Assembly: GCA_903834185.1 (NCBI GenBank)
Contig: CAILHX010000012.1
Location: 18,466 to 82,465 of the forward strand
DNA length: 64,000 bases
Source: an uncultured Methylophilaceae bacterium
GTDB taxonomy: Bacteria > Pseudomonadota > Gammaproteobacteria > Burkholderiales > Methylophilaceae
Direction of reading: 5' to 3'
The notes under the pieces were generated by a model. The model saw only the letters and a list, made by a program, of their open reading frames with translations, was not told the DNA's origin and ran no database searches. Position 1 is the first letter of the stretch; each line of letters begins with the position of its first letter. The position numbers were made by a program, and so were the translations under genes. Below, piece by piece: positions 36,039 to 44,087 of the stretch.

Positions 36039-37394
36039 ATGTCTGTAGTAAACAAGGTTGGCAAAGCCCTTCACCACATTGTTGTCGTTGGTGGTGGAGC
36101 TGGAGGTTTGGAATTGGCTACCCGCTTGGGTGATCAATTAGGCAAGCGGGGAAAAGCCGTAGTAACCCTGGTAGATAAATACTCGACGCACATGTGGAAA
36201 CCACTTTTGCATGAAGTGGCTGCCGGCAGCATGGACATGGATGAGCATGAGATTGAATACCTTGCTCAGGGTTACTGGCATCATTTCAATTTCCGTCTGG
36301 GCGCGTTGGAAAAGCTGGATCGAAGCAAACAAGTCATCACACTATCACCAACTTTTGATGAGGACGGCGAACTGCTGATTCCAGGCCGGGAAATAGCTTA
36401 TGACACACTGGTCATTGCAGTAGGTAGTGTATCCAATGACTTCGGCATCCCCGGCGTACAGGAGTACGCCGTAGCGCTGGAAACCCAGGCTGAGGCGGCC
36501 ATGTTCCACCGTCGCCTGATCAATGCATGTATTCGTACTCAGGTAGCGCCATCTGATACCAACCCGGGACATTTGAATGTAGCGATCATTGGCGGCGGCG
36601 CAACCGGTGTCGAGTTGTCGGCAGAATTGCATAATACGACCCGCCAACTGGCCGCGCACGGACTGGATAATATCGACCCTGACCGAGATGTGAAGTTAAC
36701 TATCATTGAGGCGGCACCCAGGATTCTGCCTGCACTGCCGGAAGATATATCACTTAAAGTGCAGCTCGAATTGCAAAAACTGAATATTGATCTGAAATTG
36801 GGTCAACGCGTCACCAAAGTAGATGCGCAAGGGGTGCACACGAAAGATGGTCTTCTGGTGGCCGCCAGTCTTGTAGTATGGGCAGCTGGCATCAAGGCCC
36901 CGGATTTCCTGAAAAACCTGGATGGCCTGGAAACCAACTGGTCAAATCAGCTGGTCGTTAAAACCACCTTACAGACCACCCATGACGACAATATTTTCGC
37001 CCTAGGCGATTGCGCTGCTTGCCCGTGGCCAGCCCAAGGCAAGGATGCTCAAGGGAGAGTTATCCTTGTCCCGCCACGCGCTCAGGCCGCACACCAGCAA
37101 GCCTCAATGTTACTTAAATCCATCAAACGTAAAATCAAGGGCAAGTCTCTGCCTGAGTACAACTATCGCGATTTCGGTTCACTGGTGAGTCTTGGCAAGT
37201 ACAGTACGGTAGGAAGCCTGATGGGAGGCCTGACGGGTGGAAAACTGTTTATTCAGGGGACTTTCGCCGGGATCATGTACCGCATGCTCTACAAAATGCA
37301 CCAGTACGCATTGCATGGGCTAAGCAAGGTGATTCTGGATACCATCGCACGCATCATCACTCGGCGCTCGTCACCCCACGTCAAAGTACATTAG
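36039..37394 (+). CDS. type II NADH dehydrogenase (NDH-2 family)
   Basis: 451-aa FAD enzyme. FAD-binding HHIVVVGGGAGGLELATRLG is at residues about 12-31, an NADH-binding VAIIGGGATGVELSAELH lies mid-protein, and DDNIFALGDCAACP is the C-terminal FAD contact. The hydrophobic/basic C-terminal end suits a monotopic quinone reductase. It is 17 bases after the lipoprotein cytochrome, so it may be co-transcribed with the xox genes and recycle NADH from formaldehyde/formate oxidation without pumping protons; that link is inference. Confidence 0.9.
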   Translation: MSVVNKVGKALHHIVVVGGGAGGLELATRLGDQLGKRGKAVVTLVDKYSTHMWKPLLHEVAAGSMDMDEHEIEYLAQGYWHHFNFRLGALEKLDRSKQVITLSPTFDEDGELLIPGREIAYDTLVIAVGSVSNDFGIPGVQEYAVALETQAEAAMFHRRLINACIRTQVAPSDTNPGHLNVAIIGGGATGVELSAELHNTTRQLAAHGLDNIDPDRDVKLTIIEAAPRILPALPEDISLKVQLELQKLNIDLKLGQRVTKVDAQGVHTKDGLLVAASLVVWAAGIKAPDFLKNLDGLETNWSNQLVVKTTLQTTHDDNIFALGDCAACPWPAQGKDAQGRVILVPPRAQAAHQQASMLLKSIKRKIKGKSLPEYNYRDFGSLVSLGKYSTVGSLMGGLTGGKLFIQGTFAGIMYRMLYKMHQYALHGLSKVILDTIARIITRRSSPHVKVH

Positions 37395-37404
37395 CGCGGA
37401 TTAA

Positions 37405-37427
37405 CCTGGCAAGAGCGTATTGCCAGG
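37405..37427. terminator. hairpin between convergent NDH-2 and lplT genes
   Basis: 8-bp stem CCTGGCAA / TTGCCAGG with a 7-base loop; no T run, so a weak or factor-assisted terminator. Confidence 0.5.
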
Positions 37428-37434
37428 CTATGCC

Positions 37435-38601
37435 TCAACCCTTACTAGTCTTGACGTAATGCCGCATGATTGCGGTCATAATCAGGCTTACAAAAGCCCC
37501 GAATATGACGACAATCCATAGAATTGGAACGTCTGTTTTTACCATGAGGGTGTAAATCCCGGTCAATAACAAGATGCCGATATTCTCGTTAAAGTTTTGT
37601 ACTGCAATGGAATGGCCTGCACCGATCAGATGATGCCCGCGATGCTGAAGCAAGGCATTGAGCGGCACCACGAAATAGCCCGATAACACACCCAGAAAAA
37701 ACAAATTAACGGCGGCGAAATGCCAGTCGGCGATAAAATACATGAGCATCACGCATATCCCCATGAGAATACCTGCTGGCAGTACTTTCACCGAATCTTC
37801 AAGCTTTACGTAACGCGCGGCAAATACCGACCCGAAAGCGATTCCAAACGCTACCATCGCCGTCAACTGGGTAGCACGATCGAGACCAAAATGCAGTGCT
37901 GTCGCCGCCCAAGTGATAATCACCAGGCGCATGGTAGAACCAACTCCCCAGAATAGGGTAGTCACCGCAAGCGACACCTGACCTTGGGGGTCGCGCCATA
38001 GAATGGTGAAAGATTGCCAAAAGTCACGCAGCAGAAAAAATAGGTTGCGCTGCGGTATATCGTGGTCTATAGCAACCTGTGGAATATATAAATTAAACAG
38101 TGCAGCGATCAGATACAGGCAAATAATCATACCTAATGCGAAGTATGGACTAATACTGGCCATGTGCCCGCCTACAATGGCTCCCAGAATAATGGCGCCC
38201 ACCGTGGTGCCTTCCATCCAGCCATTCGCTTTTACCAGTTCTTCCTGCGGCAGAAATTCCGTCAAGATGCCATATTTGGCCGGAGAATATGCTGCCGCAC
38301 CAAGACCTACAATGCTGTAAGCATAAAGCGGCGGCAAGCCCATCCCCATGGCGGCACATCCTATGAATTTGATCGCATTTGCGATAAACATGACGCGGCC
38401 TTTAGGTAAAGCATCGGCAAACGGACCGACAAAAGGGGCAAGAACAATATAGGAAATGACAAAGAATTGCTGCAGCAGTGGCACATGCCAATTGGGCGCA
38501 TGACGCTCTGCCAGCATGGCAATGGCAGCAAATAGCAAGGCATTATCGGCCAGCGCAGATAAGAACTGAGCCGATAAAATAGTATAGAAGCCGCGATTCA
38601 T
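37435..38601 (-). CDS. lplT: MFS transporter, lysophospholipid transporter LplT-like
   Basis: 388 aa with about 11-12 membrane helices. The start MNRGFYTILSAQFLSALADNALLFAAIAML matches (in part) LplT, which flips lysophospholipids inward for re-acylation. Internal motifs (FADALPKGRVMFIAN, PAKYGILTEFLPQEELVKANG) are also as in LplT. No aas acyltransferase is adjacent, so the substrate is by homology only. It ends 40 bases from the convergent NDH-2 gene. Confidence 0.88.
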   Translation of the reverse strand: MNRGFYTILSAQFLSALADNALLFAAIAMLAERHAPNWHVPLLQQFFVISYIVLAPFVGPFADALPKGRVMFIANAIKFIGCAAMGMGLPPLYAYSIVGLGAAAYSPAKYGILTEFLPQEELVKANGWMEGTTVGAIILGAIVGGHMASISPYFALGMIICLYLIAALFNLYIPQVAIDHDIPQRNLFFLLRDFWQSFTILWRDPQGQVSLAVTTLFWGVGSTMRLVIITWAATALHFGLDRATQLTAMVAFGIAFGSVFAARYVKLEDSVKVLPAGILMGICVMLMYFIADWHFAAVNLFFLGVLSGYFVVPLNALLQHRGHHLIGAGHSIAVQNFNENIGILLLTGIYTLMVKTDVPILWIVVIFGAFVSLIMTAIMRHYVKTSKG

Positions 38602-38622
38602 CTCAGTTAGCCAAATCGACGG

Positions 38623-40020
38623 TTAAAGAACCTCGGCAGCAAAATCAGCGAGGCGAGAACGCTCTCCACGAGTCAGGGTGATGTGCCCGTTATGCGGCCA
38701 TCCTTTGAAGCGATCCACAACATATGTCAGGCCGGAACTACCCTCGGTCAGATATGGGGTATCGATCTGGGCAATATTTCCCAAACAGACCACCTTGGTG
38801 CCTGGTCCGGCCCGCGTGATCAGCGATTTCATTTGCTTGGGGGTCAGATTTTGCGCTTCATCAATGATCAGGAACTTGTGCAGGAATGTACGCCCACGCA
38901 TAAAGTTCATCGACTTCACTTTGATGCGGGTACGTATCAAATCCTGCGTGGCAGCCCGGCCCCAGTCACCAGCCTCCTCATCTGTTTTGTTCAGCACGTC
39001 CAGATTGTCTTCCAGCGCTCCCATCCATGGCGTCATTTTTTCTTCTTCAGTACCCGGCAGAAATCCGATGTCTTCGCCCATAGGCACCGTGACGCGTGTC
39101 ATGATGATCTCACTATAGATCTTCTTGTCCAATGTCTGGGTAAGGGCAGCAGCCAGAGTAAGCAAGGTTTTTCCTGTACCCGCCTGCCCCAGCAAGCTCA
39201 CGAAATCAATCTCCGGATTCATCAACAGATCCAGTGCAAAGCTCTGCTCTCTATTACGTGCAGTGATGCCCCACACATTATGCTTCTGCTGCGCATAATC
39301 CTTCAGTACTTCAAGTACCGCAGAATTACCTTCCTGTTTACAGACAATGGCATAGAACGGTTTTTCATACTCATAGTACACAAATTGATTGATGAGTAAT
39401 GACGCACATAACGGTCCATGCACGCGATAAAACATGCGTCCAGATTCCTGCCAGGATTCCATTTCCTTGCTGTGACTCTCCCAGAAATCCTGGGGTAATT
39501 CCCGCACGCCTGTGTAGAGTAAATCAGTGTCTTCCAGTACTTTGTCATTAAAGTAATCTTCAGCTGAAATCGCCATCGCACGTGCTTTGATGCGTATGTT
39601 GATGTCTTTGCTGACCAGAATTACCTGACGTTGCGGAAAGTTTTTTTGTAGTTGTGCGACGACGCCAAGGATCTGGTTGTCGGCCTTGCTGCCGGCAAGC
39701 ATAGGAAGCTCTTCAGTGACCGGGTGCGTTTGCAGGAATAAGCGGCCGCTACTGAATTTATTGCCATTCTGCGCCAGCGGGCAACCCAATTCCAGATCAT
39801 TCAGGTTGGTACCTATCACTTCTTCAATAAAGCGGCTGGCCTGACGTGCATTGCGCGCAACTTCAGTCATGCCTTTCTTGCTGTTGTCCAGTTCTTCCAG
39901 CGTCACCATGGGTAGGTAGACATCATGCTCCTCGAATCTGAATAGACTGGAGGGATCGTGCATCATCACGTTGGTATCTAGAACAAATAATTTTGTGGTT
40001 GCACTGGGGTTTTTTGCCAT
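38623..40020 (-). CDS. PhoH family protein with N-terminal PIN domain
   Basis: 465 aa. N-terminal PIN nuclease-like domain (LFVLDTNVMMHDPSSLFRFEEHDVY, in part, with conserved Asp residues) and C-terminal PhoH ATPase domain (LLGQAGTGKTLLTLAAAL, FLIIDEAQNLTPKQMK, TRAGPGTKVVCLGN). PIN-PhoH (PhoH2-like, YlaK-like) proteins are RNA helicase/nucleases. It is 21 bases upstream of lplT on the same strand. Confidence 0.93.
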   Translation of the reverse strand: MAKNPSATTKLFVLDTNVMMHDPSSLFRFEEHDVYLPMVTLEELDNSKKGMTEVARNARQASRFIEEVIGTNLNDLELGCPLAQNGNKFSSGRLFLQTHPVTEELPMLAGSKADNQILGVVAQLQKNFPQRQVILVSKDINIRIKARAMAISAEDYFNDKVLEDTDLLYTGVRELPQDFWESHSKEMESWQESGRMFYRVHGPLCASLLINQFVYYEYEKPFYAIVCKQEGNSAVLEVLKDYAQQKHNVWGITARNREQSFALDLLMNPEIDFVSLLGQAGTGKTLLTLAAALTQTLDKKIYSEIIMTRVTVPMGEDIGFLPGTEEEKMTPWMGALEDNLDVLNKTDEEAGDWGRAATQDLIRTRIKVKSMNFMRGRTFLHKFLIIDEAQNLTPKQMKSLITRAGPGTKVVCLGNIAQIDTPYLTEGSSGLTYVVDRFKGWPHNGHITLTRGERSRLADFAAEVL

Positions 40021-40043
40021 GAATCGATCCGATGTTCCTAAAT

Positions 40044-40508
40044 TTAAATAGTTTTGACTGCTTCTAATAATGCAAGTGCGTGACCATCCACCTTAACCTT
40101 GCGCCATTCCTGCCTGAGTACACCTGATGCGTCTATGAGAAATGTACTACGTTCAATGCCTCTGACCTGTTTACCATACATATTCTTCATCCTGATGACA
40201 TCGAATATCCGACACGCAAGATCTTCGCCATCGCTCACTAAATGAAAAGGAAGGCCCAGCTTCGCTTTGAAGGTTTCGTGGGACTTGATTGAATCGCGCG
40301 AGATACCAAATATCTCTGCTTCTGCCGCCTGAAATTGTGGATACAAATCTCGAAATTGCTGACCTTCAGTAGTACATCCCGGTGTGGAATCTTTTGGATA
40401 AAAATAAATCACAAGTTTTTTATTTTTATATTCATGTAATTGAAAGTCTTTTCCGCCGGTCATGGGCAGACTGAAATCAGGAACAACTTGATTAAGCATG
40501 AAATGCAC
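40044..40508 (-). CDS. bcp: peroxiredoxin Bcp/PrxQ
   Basis: 154-aa thioredoxin-fold peroxidase for organic peroxides and H2O2. Peroxidatic Cys45 is in YPKDSTPGCTTEG. The resolving Cys found five residues later in many PrxQ proteins is absent here (Gln instead), though another Cys occurs in EDLACRIFD. This suggests a 1-Cys or atypical mechanism. Located upstream of phoH on the same strand. Confidence 0.92.
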   Translation of the reverse strand: MHFMLNQVVPDFSLPMTGGKDFQLHEYKNKKLVIYFYPKDSTPGCTTEGQQFRDLYPQFQAAEAEIFGISRDSIKSHETFKAKLGLPFHLVSDGEDLACRIFDVIRMKNMYGKQVRGIERSTFLIDASGVLRQEWRKVKVDGHALALLEAVKTI

Positions 40509-40636
40509 ACATTGGTATCAAAGAATACCCCCATTGTTGTGAAAAACTGCATACAAGGCAAGCACTGAATAAGGGTTATCGCATATTAAAATCAATGCTG
40601 CCCGTTCTGTCAAAATGCAGTGCGGATTACTGCCAT

Positions 40637-41410
40637 TCATCTTTGCTTATGGTAGTCAATGATGGTATTGATATATACGGGGCCAACGAACAATACTGCC
40701 GGCGGCAAGGGCAGAGGAGAGCTTTTGAGTATGGTCTTGACTGCATCATCATCCAACATCTTGTAACCGCTACCTTCGGTGACTACAGGACTTCCTATCA
40801 CGTTGCCGTCTTTATCAATCTGCAACTTGATTTTGACTTTTCCTTCCCAACCCTTTAGTGCGGCGACAGCCGGGTATTTCGTGTGTTTTGAGAGCTCGCC
40901 ATTCAACAGCCTGCCGTAAGCCGCGCGTATCTCACCCAAGGTCTCGTCACTGGTCGATGGAGGGCTGGGCGTTGCTACAGGTGCAGTAAATACAGGTGGC
41001 GGTTCGGCAGCCTTCTGCTCTACTGCAACGACGGAAGGAGCCGGTGGCGCAATTACAGGTGTGTCTGCCGCTGCAACAGGCGGCGGAGATTCATCATGCG
41101 GCTGTACCACGGCAGGGGTAGGTGCAGGCGTCACACGTTGCGGTAACACTTTAGGTGGCACTCTTTCCGGCTTGAGCTGCGGTTTCGGCGGCTCCGGTGG
41201 TTTCGGCTTCTCCGGCTCTATCGCTGGCGGAGGCAGCTGTTGCAACTCTACTGTCAACGGCTCTTCTGCTTTTATGGCGTGGCTAAAGGTAAATCCCGGC
41301 AACAGCCCCAGTGCTGCGCTATGCAAAGCAAGCGACAGTACTAAAGCCCACAGAAGCAGGTCATTATTTACGTTAAGCGAATGAGTTGAATGCGCCATGT
41401 TGCGCGACAT
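40637..41410 (-). CDS. tonB: TonB family energy transducer
   Basis: 257 aa. One N-terminal membrane helix (about 20-40, LLLWALVLSLALHSAALGLL), a long Pro/Glu/Lys-rich periplasmic spacer (about 55-145), and a TonB C-terminal domain (KYPAVAALKGWEGKVKIKLQIDKDGNV, in part; ending PLPLPPAV). It would energise outer-membrane receptors for iron, cobalamin or lanthanide chelates. No exbBD is nearby. An in-frame ATG four codons later is also possible as start. Confidence 0.88.
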   Translation of the reverse strand: MSRNMAHSTHSLNVNNDLLLWALVLSLALHSAALGLLPGFTFSHAIKAEEPLTVELQQLPPPAIEPEKPKPPEPPKPQLKPERVPPKVLPQRVTPAPTPAVVQPHDESPPPVAAADTPVIAPPAPSVVAVEQKAAEPPPVFTAPVATPSPPSTSDETLGEIRAAYGRLLNGELSKHTKYPAVAALKGWEGKVKIKLQIDKDGNVIGSPVVTEGSGYKMLDDDAVKTILKSSPLPLPPAVLFVGPVYINTIIDYHKQR

Positions 41411-41466
41411 AAAGCATTAAAAGGCTGGGATTATAACAGTAACGACATCACGGTCAGGCAGCCTTG

Positions 41467-42399
41467 TTACTCCCATTCCAGTTGAGGAAACAGCAGGTTG
41501 ATATTACGACGATTGACCGTGGAAAATAACACCCAGGAATCTTTTTCACCGGCAGCCGCATGATCCATCGTGCTTTCCATCGTCTCGCCTTTTTTGATGC
41601 TGGCTCGAATGTCGCCTAATATCACCTCAAAGTAGTGTTGCTCTCGATCAAACGCCTGTTGCCATTGCATAGTAGGCGTGCCGTGACCAGGAATGACCAT
41701 TTTTGCCGGAATCGCCTTGAGTAGCGGAATGAGTTTGAGCCAGTTGCGTGTATCACCATCCATTGCAGGAGTACGCTCTATGAATAATAGATCGCCTGCC
41801 CATAAAGTCTGGCTGGTGGTATCGAACACCGTCATATCAGTATTGGTGTGTGCGGGCGTCCACGCTTTGAGTTGTAACACACGGCTACCAAGATCAAGCT
41901 CCAAAGTGTCTTTGACCAGCAGCGTCGGCTTGACTATTTCACTACCCGCAAAAGCTTTCCCCAATACTTCAAGGTTGTTTCGCTGATACATGTCCCGGCG
42001 CAGTTCCATCGCATCACCCAACTTGAAATGACCGACGAATTGAGGATGGTCTTGCGCAAATGCTGCATCGCCGTATATATGGTCAGGATGAACGTGGGTA
42101 TTGATGACGTAGGTAATTGGCAGATCGGTGACTTGTCGCACAGCTTCTCGCAAACGCTGCCCTACGGCAAGGGTGCCGCCGGTATCAATCACTGCGACCG
42201 ATTTTTTACCGACCACAAAACCGATATTTGCGATGTCGCCGTGATAACCTTCCGTCAGTTCCTCATGTACGCCTTGGTGGACAAAAACACCTGACGCAAC
42301 TTCTGTCACCGGCAAAGGTTCAGCCAGTGCCATGGTGGAGAAAAATAAGGCGTTACAAAGCAAGATGCCGAATAACTTGAGTAAAAGCAAACGATACAA
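41467..42399 (-). CDS. quinoprotein relay system zinc metallohydrolase (MBL fold, periplasmic)
   Basis: 310 aa with a signal peptide (ending STMALA) and the metallo-beta-lactamase metal motif THVHPDHIYGD, plus AWTPAHTNTD, LWAGDLLFI and VIPGHG. It resembles the SoxH-like periplasmic metallohydrolases that co-occur with PQQ dehydrogenases and SoxYZ-like carriers. A cytochrome b561 and such a carrier lie next to it. Its chemical substrate, probably a thioester or persulfide on the carrier, is inferred. Confidence 0.82.
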   Translation of the reverse strand: MYRLLLLKLFGILLCNALFFSTMALAEPLPVTEVASGVFVHQGVHEELTEGYHGDIANIGFVVGKKSVAVIDTGGTLAVGQRLREAVRQVTDLPITYVINTHVHPDHIYGDAAFAQDHPQFVGHFKLGDAMELRRDMYQRNNLEVLGKAFAGSEIVKPTLLVKDTLELDLGSRVLQLKAWTPAHTNTDMTVFDTTSQTLWAGDLLFIERTPAMDGDTRNWLKLIPLLKAIPAKMVIPGHGTPTMQWQQAFDREQHYFEVILGDIRASIKKGETMESTMDHAAAGEKDSWVLFSTVNRRNINLLFPQLEWE

Positions 42400-42547
42400 T
42401 ATGACGGACCTCTGTAGTAAAAGTTCAAGGTATCATGGCACTATGCTTTTGACTACGCACTTGTGATCATGGTTGCCATGAACTTAACGCATTCCAGCCA
42501 GACTAACAAGCGCAGTAATTTTTCAATGTTCTATATGGAGATATTAT

Positions 42548-43141
42548 ATGAACGCACGCTATACCAAAGTTGCCATTATCCTTCACTGGCTGATCGGGTT
42601 GATGATAATCGGCTTGCTGGCACTGGGCTGGTATATGTCCGACCTGCCCAAAGATGCCCCTAAAGCCATGTCACTGGATCTATTCAATTGGCACCTGCAT
42701 ACCGTGCAATTCGCTGAAGCCACTTCGCCCAGAGCCTATTATTTCAACCTGCACAAATCATTCGGGGTCACTGTATTCGCCTTGATATTACTGCGTATCT
42801 ACTGGCGTTTTACCCATGTTGCGCCGGCATTGCCTGCCAGCATGGTTGCCTGGCAACAAAAAGCAGCCAAAGCATCGCATCACCTACTGTATTTGCTGAT
42901 GTTCCTGATGCCCTTGAGCGGACTGATCATGGGTGCGTATAGCAAATACGGAGTGAAATGGTTCGGCACCACAGTCATTACCGGCCTGGACAACGAACCC
43001 ATGCGTCTTGTGTTCAAGGAAATACACGAGAATATCGCCTGGCTGATAGCAGTACTGGTTGCGATCCATGTGATTGCCGCCTTTAAACACCTGCTGGTAG
43101 ATAAGGACGAGGTCATGGGGCGCATGTGTCTACATAAATAA
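42548..43141 (+). CDS. cytochrome b561
   Basis: 197-aa di-heme membrane cytochrome with four hydrophobic helices. Candidate heme His residues are in KVAIILHWLIGLM, LHKSFGV, KASHHLLYLLMFLMPLSG and VLVAIHVIAAFKHLL. It may pass electrons between the quinone pool and periplasmic partners. It sits between the metallohydrolase and SoxYZ-like carrier genes but on the opposite strand. Confidence 0.92.
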   Translation: MNARYTKVAIILHWLIGLMIIGLLALGWYMSDLPKDAPKAMSLDLFNWHLHTVQFAEATSPRAYYFNLHKSFGVTVFALILLRIYWRFTHVAPALPASMVAWQQKAAKASHHLLYLLMFLMPLSGLIMGAYSKYGVKWFGTTVITGLDNEPMRLVFKEIHENIAWLIAVLVAIHVIAAFKHLLVDKDEVMGRMCLHK

Positions 43142-43170
43142 AAAGTAGTTGGAGTCGTTAGTTGGAAGTC

Positions 43171-43197
43171 AAAAAAGGGCGCTATGCGCCCTTTTTT
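43171..43197. terminator. bidirectional terminator
   Basis: GGGCGC (43177-43182), TAT loop, GCGCCC (43186-43191), flanked by six A and six T. Serves cytochrome b561 (+) and the SoxYZ-like gene (-). Confidence 0.92.
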
Positions 43198-43237
43198 CAT
43201 TTGCACCAGAATTTTATTCAGTGCCATTGGTGACCCC

Positions 43238-44020
43238 TTAATTATTGACCTCGACCTCATGCGTGAATGTCTTGCCTTCATTATCCAATGCAGTCACCTC
43301 AAGTTTTCCAGGCGCATCAGGCAGGTAAAAGAAACGCATATAAGGGTCTTCCGAGATCGCCACGCCAAAATCAGCCTGCATCACCGGCTTGCTATTGTAG
43401 TTAAAGCTTACCTTGCTGATAAAGAATGCGGGTTTGTAGCCACCTGATGCCAGATCGCGTTGCAAACCGGTAAACATTGGATGCTTGATTAAAAATGTGA
43501 CCGGATTCGCTGCCCCAAACTTGACAGGAGCTTCCACATTCAACTTGATCTTTCCTGCAGCCGCACGAATTTCCGCATCATCGCCATCCACCATCCCGCC
43601 ACAACCGCCTGCAGCGCGTATGGCAATCTCGGCTAAAAACAACTTCCCATCGGCTGTTTCACCTACTGCGTGGATATAGGAGTCTGTCTGCATACGAATA
43701 CGGGTGGATAGCTGAGCTTTGCCATTGAGGGCAGTGAAATGATATACGGCAGCCAAGGGAATAGGATTTGCATCCACGAACAGGTATACGTTCTTATAGG
43801 TATCGGGCTTATCTATGCTCAACGTAATGGGCACTTGTGCTCCACTTTCGGCGCGTCTTGGTCCTTCCAGTCGCATGACATCGGAAACCTCGATTACCTT
43901 GTCGCCGAAGAAACTTTTTTTCAGTACCGGCCACACATCAGGACTTGCTTCGGCAAATGCATACACGCTTGAAAAACAGCAGGCTAGCAAACTGACCACA
44001 ATGAAAAGCCGCTTCATCAA
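43238..44020 (-). CDS. quinoprotein dehydrogenase-associated SoxYZ-like carrier
   Basis: 260 aa with a signal peptide (ending VYA) and the motif GGCGG (138-142, Cys140), the carrier cysteine of SoxY. The N-terminal half resembles SoxY (ISVDK-type strands, YIHAVGETADGKLFLAEI), and the C-terminal half resembles SoxZ (IKHPMFTGLQRD, PYMRFFYLPDAPGKLEV). In SoxY the motif is at the very C-terminus; here it is internal, at the junction of a natural Y-Z fusion. No soxA, B, X or CD is present. Probably an accessory carrier for the quinoprotein system. Confidence 0.85.
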   Translation of the reverse strand: MMKRLFIVVSLLACCFSSVYAFAEASPDVWPVLKKSFFGDKVIEVSDVMRLEGPRRAESGAQVPITLSIDKPDTYKNVYLFVDANPIPLAAVYHFTALNGKAQLSTRIRMQTDSYIHAVGETADGKLFLAEIAIRAAGGCGGMVDGDDAEIRAAAGKIKLNVEAPVKFGAANPVTFLIKHPMFTGLQRDLASGGYKPAFFISKVSFNYNSKPVMQADFGVAISEDPYMRFFYLPDAPGKLEVTALDNEGKTFTHEVEVNN

Positions 44021-44087
44021 AAATCCCTCAAAGTAACGATGTATATGCAGCGATAGACAACAGCAAGGCAGACTTGTTCAGGTTTTT

